Shown: in pieces, positions 1-8,376 of the stretch | How the letters are laid out: every line of letters begins with the position of its first letter | How positions within the stretch are numbered: the first letter of the stretch is position 1 | Source: an uncultured Porphyromonadaceae bacterium | Lineage (GTDB): Bacteria > Bacteroidota > Bacteroidia > Bacteroidales > Muribaculaceae | Assembly (NCBI GenBank): GCA_947643665.1 | Contig: CANRWW010000002.1 | Coordinates: 1-64,000, forward strand | Length of the DNA stretch: 64,000 nucleotides | Direction: 5' to 3' | Made by a program: the position numbers and the translations under genes | Notes under the pieces: model-generated | Databases searched by the model: none | Told to the model about the DNA's origin: nothing | Seen by the model: the letters and a program-made list of their open reading frames with translations, nothing else

Positions 1-29
1 TGCGAAAGTGGGAGAGTAGGTAGCCGCCC
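1..29 (+). rRNA. rrf: 5S ribosomal RNA, 3' end only
   Basis: The first bases (GCGAAAGTGGGAGAGTAGG, then a GCCGCC tail) match the conserved 3' part of bacterial 5S rRNA: the loop E/helix IV segment followed by the 3' strand of the terminal helix. The rest of the gene lies before the window. A strong terminator follows within about 12 bases, as expected for the end of an rRNA operon. The exact 3' end is uncertain by a few bases because the 5' pairing strand is not visible. Confidence 0.8.
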
Positions 30-39
30 CCTATATATG

Positions 40-81
40 AAGCGCCCTGGCACAGTTCCTGTGCCGGGGCGCTTTGTTTTT
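40..81 (+). terminator. rRNA operon intrinsic terminator
   Basis: A 16-bp stem (40-55 with 59-74, one G-U pair) closes a 3-base loop (TTC) and is followed by a T-rich tract at 73-81. It lies directly behind the 5S end and is the strongest hairpin at this end of the window. Confidence 0.9.
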
Positions 82-87
82 GCACCC

Positions 88-146
88 GGGCGGGGGGAGC
101 AGCCGGGGGCAGCAGGGTGGTGGGTGGCAGCCGAGGGGGGAGGGGG
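88..146 (+). other. G-run tract with G-quadruplex potential
   Basis: Seven runs of three or more G fall within 59 bases (88-90, 92-97, 105-109, 115-117, 122-124, 135-140, 142-146), all on the plus strand and just past the rRNA terminator. This composition is unlike the rest of the window. The folding potential is inferred from spacing only. Confidence 0.5.
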
Positions 147-182
147 ATCAGAGCCATCAGAGATATCAGAGATATCAGAGGA
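147..182 (+). repeat. Four tandem 9-base repeats (ATCAGAGAT type)
   Basis: Units ATCAGAGCC, ATCAGAGAT, ATCAGAGAT and ATCAGAGGA lie head to tail, and looser copies continue to about 243. The spacing is 9 bases, so slippage would preserve frame, but no credible gene covers the tract. The spacer 183-285 holds nothing else that I recognise. Confidence 0.7.
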
Positions 183-285
183 ATCACCACTACCGCCGGT
201 AGATCAGGGACATCACCTATCTTAGAGAGATATCAGGAGATGCAAGATTGCTGGGGGATGGTAATGGGGGCCGGGTATTTTGGGG

Positions 286-849
286 TTATAGTATTAGGGT
301 TTCTCTTTTTTCAAGTTCTATCAGGTATTGTTTGGCAGCCATTCCTCCCCCGTAGCCTGTCAGAGATCCGTCTTTGCCTATTACCCGGTGGCATGGTACA
401 AGGATTGAGATTGCGTTGTTTTTATTTGCGTTAGCAACAGCTCTTACTGCTTTGGGATCGCCTGTTTTATTTGCCAGTTCGCTGTATGAGATAGTTTTGC
501 CATATGGTATTTCCATGAGCTCTTGCCATACTGCTTTCTGGAAATCTGTGCCGGCAAGCTGTAGCGGTATGGTAAATTTTTGGCGTTTGCCCGCGAAATA
601 TTCGTTCAGTTGTTCTATTGTTCTTGATATTACAGGTGATGATCCTATTTCAAATTTTGCATCAAATGCTTTTTGTAGTCTTTTGTTTATATTGTGTCTT
701 ATCCGTCCTGTTGTCCAGTCGCAAAGGCATAATTTGCCATTTAACGATCCTATAATCATTTCCCCGCATGGAGATTCATATAGCTGCGTGATGATTTTGT
801 TTTTCATTGGTTGTTGCAATTGATCCTCTAAGTTATCTTTCTTAATCAT
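286..849 (-). CDS. ogt: Methylated-DNA--[protein]-cysteine S-methyltransferase
   Basis: A suicide DNA-repair enzyme that moves the alkyl group from O6-alkylguanine or O4-alkylthymine to its own cysteine. The active-site motif PCHRVIG is intact (Cys153). The arginine-finger helix (RAVANA, Arg136) and the closing GYGGG turn near 165-169 are both present, so the protein should be active. At 187 aa it is slightly longer than usual. The first 14 residues are outside the conserved fold, so Met15 (start at 807) is a real alternative. It lies downstream of the M23 peptidase gene on the same strand, separated by a terminator. No Ada regulatory domain is fused, so this is the constitutive Ogt/MGMT type. 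Confidence 0.93.
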   Translation of the reverse strand: MIKKDNLEDQLQQPMKNKIITQLYESPCGEMIIGSLNGKLCLCDWTTGRIRHNINKRLQKAFDAKFEIGSSPVISRTIEQLNEYFAGKRQKFTIPLQLAGTDFQKAVWQELMEIPYGKTISYSELANKTGDPKAVRAVANANKNNAISILVPCHRVIGKDGSLTGYGGGMAAKQYLIELEKRETLIL

Positions 850-868
850 CCGGGATTACTGGATTTTG

Positions 869-915
869 AAAAAATAACGGCGATATGTCATTATATCAGG
901 TGACACATCGCCGTT
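869..915 (-). terminator. Intrinsic terminator of the M23 peptidase gene
   Basis: A 15-bp stem (876-890 with 901-915, one wobble on the minus strand) has a 10-base loop and is followed on the minus strand by ATTTTTTC. A T tract also follows on the plus side (920-929), so it may work both ways. The arm contains GCGATRTG, shared with three other hairpins in the window (13481, 19386, 54873). Confidence 0.8.
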
Positions 916-939
916 ACAGTTTTTTATTTTGATTGAATA

Positions 940-1923
940 TCAACGAAGGCGTAATTTTTTGCCAGGGTTTATTTTTGATTTTGTTGTAAGTCCGTTCAGT
1001 TTGCAAAGCTGTCGTACAGACACTCCGTTGCGTGATGCGATGCGGCTGAGTGTATCCCCTTTTCTTACAGTGTAAGTTGAAGCCTTTTTTGATGATGTGC
1101 CGGAGGCCGACGCAGTGGAGCGAGCCGGATGTGTGGCTCTGTATTGCTTTGCGTATTCCGTATTGGCGGCGGGGTCGTAGTTGCGGGCTTTCTTGTAGGT
1201 ATGTTTGTCGAATGTATATGTATCGGTATGTACAGTCTGGTTTGCGAAGTCGAAAATGGCGGCAGGATTGATGGGCATACCCATGAATCGGGTTTCAAAA
1301 TGCAGATGTGCGCCGAATGACCGTCCTGTGTTTCCTCCAAGTGCTATAGGTTCACCAGCTTTCACGTCCTGATCCTCTTTGATAAGGAATTTCGACAAGT
1401 GGCCGTAGACTGTTTCTAGGCCGTTGGGGTGACGTAGGATGACGTAGTTGCCATATCCCCTTCTCTCAAAGTTGGTAAGGCGTACACGTCCGTCAAACGC
1501 TGCATATACTGTATCTCCGGTCTGTAATTTCAAGTCTATGCCTTTATGTTCTCTTCTGAACCTTGGACGGTATCCATAGGGTGATGTGACATATCCGGGG
1601 CATGGCATTGCGAATTTACTTACGTCAATTGATTTTGTATCGGGTACGTCCATACCTGCATATGCATTTACGCTGCGTGAATTCCACCCTTCAGTATAAA
1701 TGTCAAGCTCTGGTTCCTCTTCGTCTTTGAAAAGATTGTCCAGGAAATCCTGGGTGTCTTTTACGGATATCTGGTTCCCGATGTTTTCCTGACGTGCGAT
1801 GAGATCGTTATGTTCTGCTTTGTGTGCGCTTGGCAACCGATATGTCTGTGCGTCAGCGCCTATGGCAGTGTATGCGGCAATTGCTAATATGGTTAAGGTT
1901 TTAAGCGTTTTTTGAAGCATCAT
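940..1923 (-). CDS. Secreted M23 metallopeptidase with C-terminal LysM domain
   Basis: A probable periplasmic peptidoglycan endopeptidase of the LytM/M23 family. A hydrophobic signal peptide covers about residues 3-25, ending at the ADAQ-type cleavage site. The M23 core carries the zinc motifs HKGID (His126, Asp130) and HLHFE (His206 and His208), with GH at 174-175, so the catalytic set looks complete. After a Ser/Ala/Thr-rich linker (about 260-282), one LysM repeat (284-327) should bind the glycan strands. Placing LysM at the C-terminus is common in Bacteroidetes members. Met2 is an equally possible start. An own terminator follows. The precise bond cleaved, or an activator role like that of degenerate LytM proteins, cannot be decided from sequence. 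Confidence 0.9.
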   Translation of the reverse strand: MMLQKTLKTLTILAIAAYTAIGADAQTYRLPSAHKAEHNDLIARQENIGNQISVKDTQDFLDNLFKDEEEPELDIYTEGWNSRSVNAYAGMDVPDTKSIDVSKFAMPCPGYVTSPYGYRPRFRREHKGIDLKLQTGDTVYAAFDGRVRLTNFERRGYGNYVILRHPNGLETVYGHLSKFLIKEDQDVKAGEPIALGGNTGRSFGAHLHFETRFMGMPINPAAIFDFANQTVHTDTYTFDKHTYKKARNYDPAANTEYAKQYRATHPARSTASASGTSSKKASTYTVRKGDTLSRIASRNGVSVRQLCKLNGLTTKSKINPGKKLRLR

Positions 1924-2064
1924 TAGTTAATAAGTGAGAGAGATTTTATTCTGGTTAGTCTTGCGCCTTGTGCCAGCGGGGTTACGCTGCCCCGTGGTTT
2001 CATGGATTATGCAAGTGTTTTATGTTGTTTGTTGTCTGTGTTTTGCCGGTCCTGCGGGCTTGGA

Positions 2065-2532
2065 TCAGAGTTTCAATTCATCAGGTTCGTAAAGGGCCGG
2101 TGTAACCAGTGGCATGTACTCGAAAATTTCTTCAGGTTTGAAGAAACGAGCTAGTTCCACAACGGCATTTTCAGGGGAATCCGATGCGTGCACTATGTTT
2201 TCCTGTCCGCTCATGCCGAAGTCGCCACGTATGGTGCCAGGTGCGGCATTTCGTGCTTTTGTTACCCCTGTCATTCCTCTGACAACGGCTACAGCATCAA
2301 CTCCTTTTATGGCAAGGACGATTACCGGGGTTGCCATCATGGAACGGAGAAGTATGGGGAAGAACGGACGGTCTACAAGGTGTGCATAATGCTCTTTGAG
2401 CAGTGGCTCAGTGAGCTGCATCATTTTCATTCCTGTGATGATAAGACCTTTTTGTTCGAATCGGTTGGTAATCAGCCCAATCAGTCCGCGCTGAACGCTT
2501 GATGGTTTGATGATGACGAGAGTGGTTTCCAT
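2065..2532 (-). CDS. ndk: Nucleoside diphosphate kinase
   Basis: Transfers the gamma-phosphate from ATP to (d)NDPs through a phosphohistidine. The sequence opens with the family signature TLVIIKP, and the active-site motif NIVHASDS is present with catalytic His115. Most homologues have HGSDS, so Ala for Gly is a mild variant. The 155 aa length is normal for the Bacteroidetes form. It lies downstream of recG on the same strand, but with a 334-base gap that includes a possible promoter, so it is probably its own transcription unit. Confidence 0.96.
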   Translation of the reverse strand: METTLVIIKPSSVQRGLIGLITNRFEQKGLIITGMKMMQLTEPLLKEHYAHLVDRPFFPILLRSMMATPVIVLAIKGVDAVAVVRGMTGVTKARNAAPGTIRGDFGMSGQENIVHASDSPENAVVELARFFKPEEIFEYMPLVTPALYEPDELKL

Positions 2533-2688
2533 TTCAAAATAAAATAATAACCCCTGAAAATGAGGGCAATTGGATATATTATCCGGAGTATAGGATTATG
2601 TTCCGGAATTGCGGAGAGTAGAAATGCGGTTTTCAAGGAGACTCGGAAAGACATCTGAATTGGCTGATTAAAAACCTTTTCCGCACAC

Positions 2689-2696
2689 CAAAGTTA
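2689..2696 (-). promoter_or_regulatory. Possible Bacteroidetes -7 box for ndk
   Basis: On the minus strand this reads TAACTTTG, matching the TAnnTTTG consensus of the primary sigma factor. No clear TTTG element is found at the expected -33 distance. The implied leader for ndk is about 150 bases. Confidence 0.35.
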
Positions 2697-2800
2697 TTAA
2701 AAATAACGTTTTTGTAGAAATTTCGTCGTATTAAAATATACTAATAAAATGTTCCTGCTTTTAAAATGAGAGTCAATGTGTTGGTTATTAGAAGGATATG

Positions 2801-2824
2801 AAAATATGTTATATAACATGTTTT
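2801..2824. repeat. AT-rich palindrome, 24 bases
   Basis: The core ATGTTATATAACAT (2806-2819) is a perfect 14-base palindrome; the arms extend to 12+12 with one mismatch. It lies just behind the recG stop. It could be a protein-binding site or the core of a weak terminator for recG (TTTT at 2821-2824). Confidence 0.5.
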
Positions 2825-2866
2825 GCTGAACAATATATGTTTGCGTTGTTACGGGAAAACATTTAT

Positions 2867-4957
2867 TCAAGATATGCGGGATAGGTTGAAACTACGGTCA
2901 AACATTAGCTTTAATTCAGGGGAGAGCATTGAATGCTGAGGCAGGCATAGTGCTGGATCGGAATCAAGTATCTGGCAGGCACAATCGCGTGCCAGTTGTA
3001 CCAATTGGCCGTCGGTGGCAATGTTTGCTATATGTAGGTCAAAAGGTATGCCGCTTTGAAGTGTCCCTTCAATGTCTCCGGGACCCCGCATTTTCATGTC
3101 TGCTTCCGCAATCAGGAATCCGTCTGTTGTCGAGGTCATCAGTTCAAGGCGTTTTCTTGTGTCTCCGGCGATTTTGTTTTTTGTCATAAGCACACAGTAA
3201 CTTTGCTCAGCCCCACGTCCAACGCGCCCCCTGAGCTGGTGTAACTGGGATAGCCCGAATCTTTCGGCATTTTCAATAAGCATGGTGGAGGCGTTTGGCA
3301 CATTTACCCCCACCTCTATTACGGTTGTCGCGACTAATATGTCGGCCTTGTGCTCGGCAAACAGCCTCATCTGGAAATCTTTTTCAGAAGGCTTCATTTT
3401 ACCATGCACATAAGCTACCTTATACGATGGGAATGTATCGCGTATGAGTTCATACCCTTCTTCCAGGCTGCGCAGATCAAGTTTTTCGTTTTCTTGTATG
3501 AGCGGATACACTATGTATATCTGGCGTCCTTTTGCCAGTTCGCGGCCTATTGAACGGTAGACTTCCATACGTTGGTTGTCATAGCGGAGCAACGTTGTTA
3601 TCGGTTTTCGTCCAGGTGGGAGCTGGTCAATGACAGATACATCCAGGTCTCCGTATACAGTCATTGCAAGTGTGCGAGGTATTGGTGTGGCAGTCATTAC
3701 AAGCACGTGTGGTACTTTGGTATTCTTTTTCCACAAACGTGCCCTTTGCAACACCCCGAAGCGGTGTTGCTCATCTATGACCACAAATCCGAGAGAATGG
3801 AACCTGACACTGTCCTCAATGAGTGCATGGGTTCCGACGAGTATATGCAACGTTCCGGATTCAAGTTCCGCATGTATTATATCCCTTTCTTTTTTGCGTG
3901 TTGAGCCGGTGAGCAGGCGCACGTTTATTCCCAGTGGAGCCGCCAGAGTCCTCAGGGTTTCAAAATGCTGTGTGGCGAGAATTTCAGTAGGTGCCATAAG
4001 GCATGCCTGTGTGCCGTTGTCAAGCGCCATCAGCATTGCCATCAGCGCTACTATGGTTTTGCCGGATCCGACATCACCTTGCAGCAGACGGTTCATTTGC
4101 TTGCCGGAACCAACGTCCGCCCTGATCTCTTTCAATACCCTTTTCTGGGCGTTGGTTAGCGGAAACGGTAGGATCTCAGAATAAAAACTGTTGAAAAAAC
4201 GGCCTATGCGTGGAAACGGAATCCCTTGCATGGCTGCAGCTCTGCGGTGGCTGAACCTTTGTATGTTGAGCTGGAGATAGAACAGTTCTTCAAATTTCAA
4301 TCTTTCCCTGGCGCGTTGCAACGAGGGGTTGTCGGGCGGATTGTGCACTATGCGCATCGCATCCTCCCCGCCCATGAAATTATACCGTCTTATGATATCA
4401 TCGGGAAGCAGTTCAGGTATATGTTTTATCGCAGCAAGCGCATTTTGTATCCAAGTATATATGTTACGGACTGAGATGCCCCGGTTCCTGAGTTTTTCAG
4501 TAAGCGGATATACTCCTCTCAATCCGGCGGATGCGGCTGCTGATTCCGGCGGATCCACTTCCGGATGGACCATGCTCCAATGCCCGTTGAATTGCTGTGG
4601 TTTTCCGAAGACGATATATTCGCGTCCTGTAAAATATAGTTCCTTGATAGCCTTGATGCGTTTGAACCATACCACTTCCATTGTGGCGGTACCGTCTGTG
4701 AATAGGCCGACAAGCCTCATTTTGGCGCCTTCCCCAAGGGTATTGAACGTGACGAAACGTCCACGCACCTGCACCGATGGCATTTCTCCTGTGAAACGGT
4801 TTATAGGATAAACCTGCGAGCGGTCTATATAGTGGGTGGGGAAATGGTGGATCAGGTCATGGCACGTGCGTATCCCAAGCTCCTCTTCAAGGAGCTTCGC
4901 ACGTGAAGGACCTATGCCTTTCACGAATTTCACTTCTATGTCGCGTGCCGACTTCAA
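2867..4957 (-). CDS. recG: ATP-dependent DNA helicase RecG
   Basis: A branch-migration helicase that remodels stalled replication forks and Holliday junctions. The N-terminal wedge/OB region (about 1-230) precedes a superfamily 2 motor with Walker A GDVGSGKT, the DEQH box in VIDEQHRFG, motif III TATPIPRT and the motif VI segment QLRGRVGRG. A RecG C-terminal (TRG-like) region follows. The 696 aa length is normal. Its start overlaps the ispD stop by 4 bases (ATGA), which implies translational coupling in a ugd-ispD-recG operon. Confidence 0.97.
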   Translation of the reverse strand: MKSARDIEVKFVKGIGPSRAKLLEEELGIRTCHDLIHHFPTHYIDRSQVYPINRFTGEMPSVQVRGRFVTFNTLGEGAKMRLVGLFTDGTATMEVVWFKRIKAIKELYFTGREYIVFGKPQQFNGHWSMVHPEVDPPESAAASAGLRGVYPLTEKLRNRGISVRNIYTWIQNALAAIKHIPELLPDDIIRRYNFMGGEDAMRIVHNPPDNPSLQRARERLKFEELFYLQLNIQRFSHRRAAAMQGIPFPRIGRFFNSFYSEILPFPLTNAQKRVLKEIRADVGSGKQMNRLLQGDVGSGKTIVALMAMLMALDNGTQACLMAPTEILATQHFETLRTLAAPLGINVRLLTGSTRKKERDIIHAELESGTLHILVGTHALIEDSVRFHSLGFVVIDEQHRFGVLQRARLWKKNTKVPHVLVMTATPIPRTLAMTVYGDLDVSVIDQLPPGRKPITTLLRYDNQRMEVYRSIGRELAKGRQIYIVYPLIQENEKLDLRSLEEGYELIRDTFPSYKVAYVHGKMKPSEKDFQMRLFAEHKADILVATTVIEVGVNVPNASTMLIENAERFGLSQLHQLRGRVGRGAEQSYCVLMTKNKIAGDTRKRLELMTSTTDGFLIAEADMKMRGPGDIEGTLQSGIPFDLHIANIATDGQLVQLARDCACQILDSDPALCLPQHSMLSPELKLMFDRSFNLSRIS

Positions 4958-5661
4958 TTGTTGGAGGTGTCTGGTGTGTCAAGGGCCATTGATAGCCGCG
5001 CTTCTGCGATCACCAGGTCTATAGGGGTTGTAACTTTTATGTTTTCAGGCGATCCTTCAACCAGTACTATATTTTCGAATCCTGCCGCAGCTATTACAGA
5101 GGCATCATCAGTGAAAGATTCTTCAAAAGGCAGTGAATATGCCTCACGGAGGCGCCATAGTGAGAATGCCTGGGGTGTCTGTACGGCGCGATACATTGCG
5201 CGGTCTACCGCTTCCGACGATACCCCGTTTTCTGATATTTTCCTTATGGAGTCGGTTACGGGAATGGCAGGAAGAGCGCCATCGGTATTTTTTGCATATG
5301 CCAGCACCCGTTTTATCAAGGCGGCACTTACCAACGGACGTGCGCCGTCGTGCACAAGTACTGTCGCTGATGCGGGAGCACCTTTCAACGAATCAATTGC
5401 GTGCTTTACCGATTCCCATCGCGACGATCCCCCTTCTATTATTTCCGGTGATTGCATTCCATGGTCTGCACATAGATTTTGCCATAATGGTACCATCCCT
5501 GGTGAAAGTACAAGCAGTATCCTTCCTGCCGGTAGGGCTTTTCTGAAAGCATCGATTGTGTGCATAAGCATGGGCTTTCCGGCGAGAGGAAGAAATTGTT
5601 TCGGAAGGTCGCCCCCGAAACGCGATCCGCTTCCGGCTGCCACGATCACGGTTATCTCCAT
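4954..5661 (-). CDS. ispD: 2-C-methyl-D-erythritol 4-phosphate cytidylyltransferase
   Basis: Third step of the MEP isoprenoid pathway: CTP + MEP to CDP-ME. The N-terminal nucleotide-binding signature AAGSGSRFGGDLPKQF is intact, and the VHDGARPLV motif that holds metal and CTP is present near residue 105. The 235 aa length is typical. ispG of the same pathway is encoded separately at 25042. It sits between ugd (30 bases upstream) and recG (4-base overlap). Confidence 0.95.
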   Translation of the reverse strand: MEITVIVAAGSGSRFGGDLPKQFLPLAGKPMLMHTIDAFRKALPAGRILLVLSPGMVPLWQNLCADHGMQSPEIIEGGSSRWESVKHAIDSLKGAPASATVLVHDGARPLVSAALIKRVLAYAKNTDGALPAIPVTDSIRKISENGVSSEAVDRAMYRAVQTPQAFSLWRLREAYSLPFEESFTDDASVIAAAGFENIVLVEGSPENIKVTTPIDLVIAEARLSMALDTPDTSNN

Positions 5662-5691
5662 GTCTATATGGTTTTGTTTGTTTTGTTTCAG

Positions 5692-7014
5692 CTATTTGCG
5701 TCCTATGCAATGGTATTCTATCCCCTGGCGTGCCATATCTTCGGGGTCGTATATGTTGCGTCCGTCAATTACTACCGGTCTTTTCATGGAGCGTACAATC
5801 ACCCCCCATGAGGGAAGACGGAACTGTTTCCATTCTGTGAGCATGAGCATGGCATCCGCCTCAAGCACGGCATCGTACATGTCGGTAGCATATTCAACCG
5901 CGTCGCCTATCCTTCTGCGGCATTCTTCCATTGCCACAGGATCAAATACTTTCACGCGGCATCCTGCGTCAAGCAAACGGTCAATGGTTACGAGCGATGT
6001 GGCTTCCCGCATGTCATCAGTCTCAGGCTTGAAGGCGAGTCCCCATATGGCCACGAGTTTTCCTCTCATGTTCTCCTTCCCTCCGAAATGCGAAGCCAAT
6101 TTTTCAAAAACGACAGATTTCTGGCGTTCGTTAACTTCTTCCACAGCTTTGAGTACGCTCATGTCGTATCCCTCTTTCTCGGCAGTCCTGATGAGCGCCT
6201 TCACATCCTTTGGGAAACAGCTGCCACCGTACCCGCAGCCGGGATAAAGGAACTTTGACCCTATCCGTGAATCGGTACCGATACCCTTCCTGACCATATT
6301 CACATCGGCTCCTACAAGTTCGCACAGGTTTGCGATGTCGTTCATGAACGATATGCGTGTGGCAAGCATGGAATTTGCCGCATATTTGATCATTTCCGCC
6401 GAGGGTATGTCGGTGAATATAACTCTGAAATTATTGAGCAGGAAAGGACGGTACAGGCGGCTCATAAGCACACGCGCTTCATCGCTGTCAACACCCACTA
6501 CTACCCGGTCAGGACTCATGAAATCCTTTATGGCAGCTCCTTCTTTTAGAAATTCAGGATTGGATGCCACGTCAAAAGGGATTTTTTCCCCACGCTTTTC
6601 CAGTTCTTCCATTATGGCGTGGCGCACTTTCCTGGCAGTACCTACCGGTACGGTGGATTTGGTGACAAGCACGGTATATTTCTTGATTGTCCGTCCGAAG
6701 GTGCGTGCCACATCAAGCACATACCTGAGGTCTGCGCTCCCATCCTCATCAGGCGGCGTTCCGACAGCGCTGAATACCACTTCCACTTTGTCTATCACCT
6801 CTTCAAGATCGGTTGTGAAGTGCAGGCGTCCTTCCTTTTGGTTGCGCACGACCATCTCGTCAAGCCCCGGCTCGTAGATAGGTACTTTGCCTTGAAGCAG
6901 ATTATTTATTTTTTCCCGGTCAATATCCACGCAGGTCACATCCACACCCATTTCAGCGAAGCAGGTGCCAGATACAAGCCCTACGTAGCCCGTTCCTACA
7001 ATTGCTATGTTCAT
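5692..7014 (-). CDS. ugd: UDP-glucose 6-dehydrogenase
   Basis: Oxidises UDP-glucose twice with NAD+ to UDP-glucuronate, a precursor for capsule and other surface glycans. The Rossmann motif GTGYVGLVSG (7-16), Glu/Lys of EFLKEG (154-159), the EMIKYAAN helix (Lys210) and the catalytic cysteine in GYGGSCFPKD (Cys266) are all present. The 440 aa length is standard. It is divergently transcribed from a membrane glycosyltransferase gene across a 114-base intergenic region carrying promoter boxes in both directions. First gene of the ugd-ispD-recG run. Confidence 0.96.
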   Translation of the reverse strand: MNIAIVGTGYVGLVSGTCFAEMGVDVTCVDIDREKINNLLQGKVPIYEPGLDEMVVRNQKEGRLHFTTDLEEVIDKVEVVFSAVGTPPDEDGSADLRYVLDVARTFGRTIKKYTVLVTKSTVPVGTARKVRHAIMEELEKRGEKIPFDVASNPEFLKEGAAIKDFMSPDRVVVGVDSDEARVLMSRLYRPFLLNNFRVIFTDIPSAEMIKYAANSMLATRISFMNDIANLCELVGADVNMVRKGIGTDSRIGSKFLYPGCGYGGSCFPKDVKALIRTAEKEGYDMSVLKAVEEVNERQKSVVFEKLASHFGGKENMRGKLVAIWGLAFKPETDDMREATSLVTIDRLLDAGCRVKVFDPVAMEECRRRIGDAVEYATDMYDAVLEADAMLMLTEWKQFRLPSWGVIVRSMKRPVVIDGRNIYDPEDMARQGIEYHCIGRK

Positions 7015-7039
7015 TTCATCAAGTTCCGTTGCTTAACTA

Positions 7040-7047
7040 CAAAATTA
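7040..7047 (-). promoter_or_regulatory. Probable -7 box for ugd
   Basis: Minus strand reads TAATTTTG (TAnnTTTG), 26 bases before the ugd start, giving a short leader. The -33 element is weak. Confidence 0.45.
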
Positions 7048-7102
7048 GCAATTATTCCCGAATTAAACGTGATATGCGGATGCGGGTCTGCGCAAAAATT
7101 GC

Positions 7103-7110
7103 TAAATTTG
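7103..7110 (+). promoter_or_regulatory. Probable -7 box for the glycosyltransferase operon
   Basis: Reads TAAATTTG (TAnnTTTG), 19 bases before the ATG at 7129. No good TTTG lies at -33. The position supports 7129 over any of the upstream in-frame starts. Confidence 0.45.
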
Positions 7111-7128
7111 CATGAGCAATGTATATTT

Positions 7129-8319
7129 ATGGAGGAGATATATTTTTCGTTTGACAATATCAAGGCATTGGGTTGGATAGGGGTGGCGGTGGCATTTGTT
7201 GCTGCCGCATGGCTTCTGATTTTTTATCGCAGGAGGGTGTCGCTTGTCGCAAGAAATGCAATCGGCTGCCAGAAAGATTCGGAAAAAACTATGCCGGTGG
7301 ATTTCCCCGCAGTTTCCGTGCTTGTTTACAGCAATGGTAACATGGATGGGCTTGCCGGTTTGCTTGAGCATATAGCGTCGCAGGATTATCCGGGGAAAAT
7401 GGAGGTTGTAGTGGTAAACGACGGGACGTCGGGAGACATGGCTGATATCGTGACCCGTTTCGGTCTCCGGCATCCTGAGACAGATGTTTATTATACCCAT
7501 GTGCCGGATGGCGCCCGTAATCTGAGCCGTAAGAAACTATGTCTCTCTCTTGCGGTAAAGGCTGCGCGCCACGATTATGTTGTAATTACCTCTTCTGATT
7601 GCGTTCCGGCCTCAGACAGGTGGCTGTCACTTATGATGCGTCCGCTCACCGAGGGAAAAGACGTAGTGCTTGGATTTGCCAATATTAACGGCCTTAAGGG
7701 TGTCATGGACAGATATGATGAGGTCGCCACTGCCACCACCTGGCTTACTTCAGCCTTGAAGAACCGGCCATACCGAGGATGTGGTTTCAATATCGCATAC
7801 AGGAAGCAACTGTTTTTTGACGTGAAAGGATTTGCCCGCACCTTGACTTTGCATTATGGTGATGATGACCTTTTCATAAACCAGATAACCAATCGCACGA
7901 ATACAGCTGTGGTGCTTCATCCCGATGCTCTGGTAACGGCACATTTTGACAGGCCATCGGCTGTTTTTCGCGAATTAAGGCTCCGGCATTGTTTTACGGG
8001 ACGTATGATAAAAGGTGGAGGTGGAGCGCGGTGGTTTTTCAGGATATCAAATATCGCTATGTGGGTTTGGATTGCGGCCACGGCTACCGGACTGGTTATG
8101 ACGCTTCCAAATGCTCTTCCTGGATGCTTCCTTGTAGCGCTTGTGCCTGCATTATGGATTCCGCTTGTGATAGCCTGGCGCCGCACCGGTGCGGCTCTCG
8201 GAGTTAAACTTGGAGCAACACTGTTGCCCTTTGTGATGTTATTCCGTTGGGTGCGCACATGCATTTGGGGCATATGGAGCGGGCTTCCTTCCCGTAAGAA
8301 CCACACATGGCGCAACTGA
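7129..8319 (+). CDS. Membrane-anchored family 2 glycosyltransferase
   Basis: An inverting GT-A fold transferase acting at the inner membrane. One membrane segment lies near residues 13-31; a GT2 domain follows with SVLVYSNGN, the acceptor-side VVVNDGT, the DxD-like TSSDC and the later GDDD metal/catalytic region; two or three membrane helices follow at about 300-375. The open frame runs upstream to 6619 inside ugd, but ATG 7129 is chosen because it follows a promoter box and starts at the first membrane helix. It is 57 bases from the secreted amidase-like gene, probably one operon. Sugar donor and acceptor are not predictable. Confidence 0.85.
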   Translation: MEEIYFSFDNIKALGWIGVAVAFVAAAWLLIFYRRRVSLVARNAIGCQKDSEKTMPVDFPAVSVLVYSNGNMDGLAGLLEHIASQDYPGKMEVVVVNDGTSGDMADIVTRFGLRHPETDVYYTHVPDGARNLSRKKLCLSLAVKAARHDYVVITSSDCVPASDRWLSLMMRPLTEGKDVVLGFANINGLKGVMDRYDEVATATTWLTSALKNRPYRGCGFNIAYRKQLFFDVKGFARTLTLHYGDDDLFINQITNRTNTAVVLHPDALVTAHFDRPSAVFRELRLRHCFTGRMIKGGGGARWFFRISNIAMWVWIAATATGLVMTLPNALPGCFLVALVPALWIPLVIAWRRTGAALGVKLGATLLPFVMLFRWVRTCIWGIWSGLPSRKNHTWRN

Positions 8320-8376
8320 AGAGCGTTTGCTTTTTAAAATGTACTGCAAATTATCAATCAAAAAATCGTAGAGATT

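Larger units (their letters stand above)
2533..2866. other. Gene-free AT-rich spacer between recG and ndk
   Basis: No supported reading frame. It holds a TAnnTTTG-type box on the minus strand (2689-2696) and a near-perfect palindrome (2801-2824), listed separately. Nothing else is recognised. Confidence 0.6.

Noticed and set aside
147-182. CRISPR-like array
   Set aside because: Units are 9 bases with no spacers; no cas genes are in the window.
37-225. Open frames over the rRNA terminator and the G-rich spacer
   Set aside because: They run through a terminator hairpin and low-complexity repeats and resemble no protein.
4958-6247. Long plus-strand open frame (429 codons) opposite ispD and ugd
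   Set aside because: Both genes on the minus strand have full families and catalytic motifs; the opposite frame is Ser/Arg-rich with no domain and is a shadow of GC-rich codon use.
6619-7128. Upstream extension of the membrane glycosyltransferase
   Set aside because: It overlaps ugd on the other strand, has no homology, and the promoter box at 7103 lies inside it.
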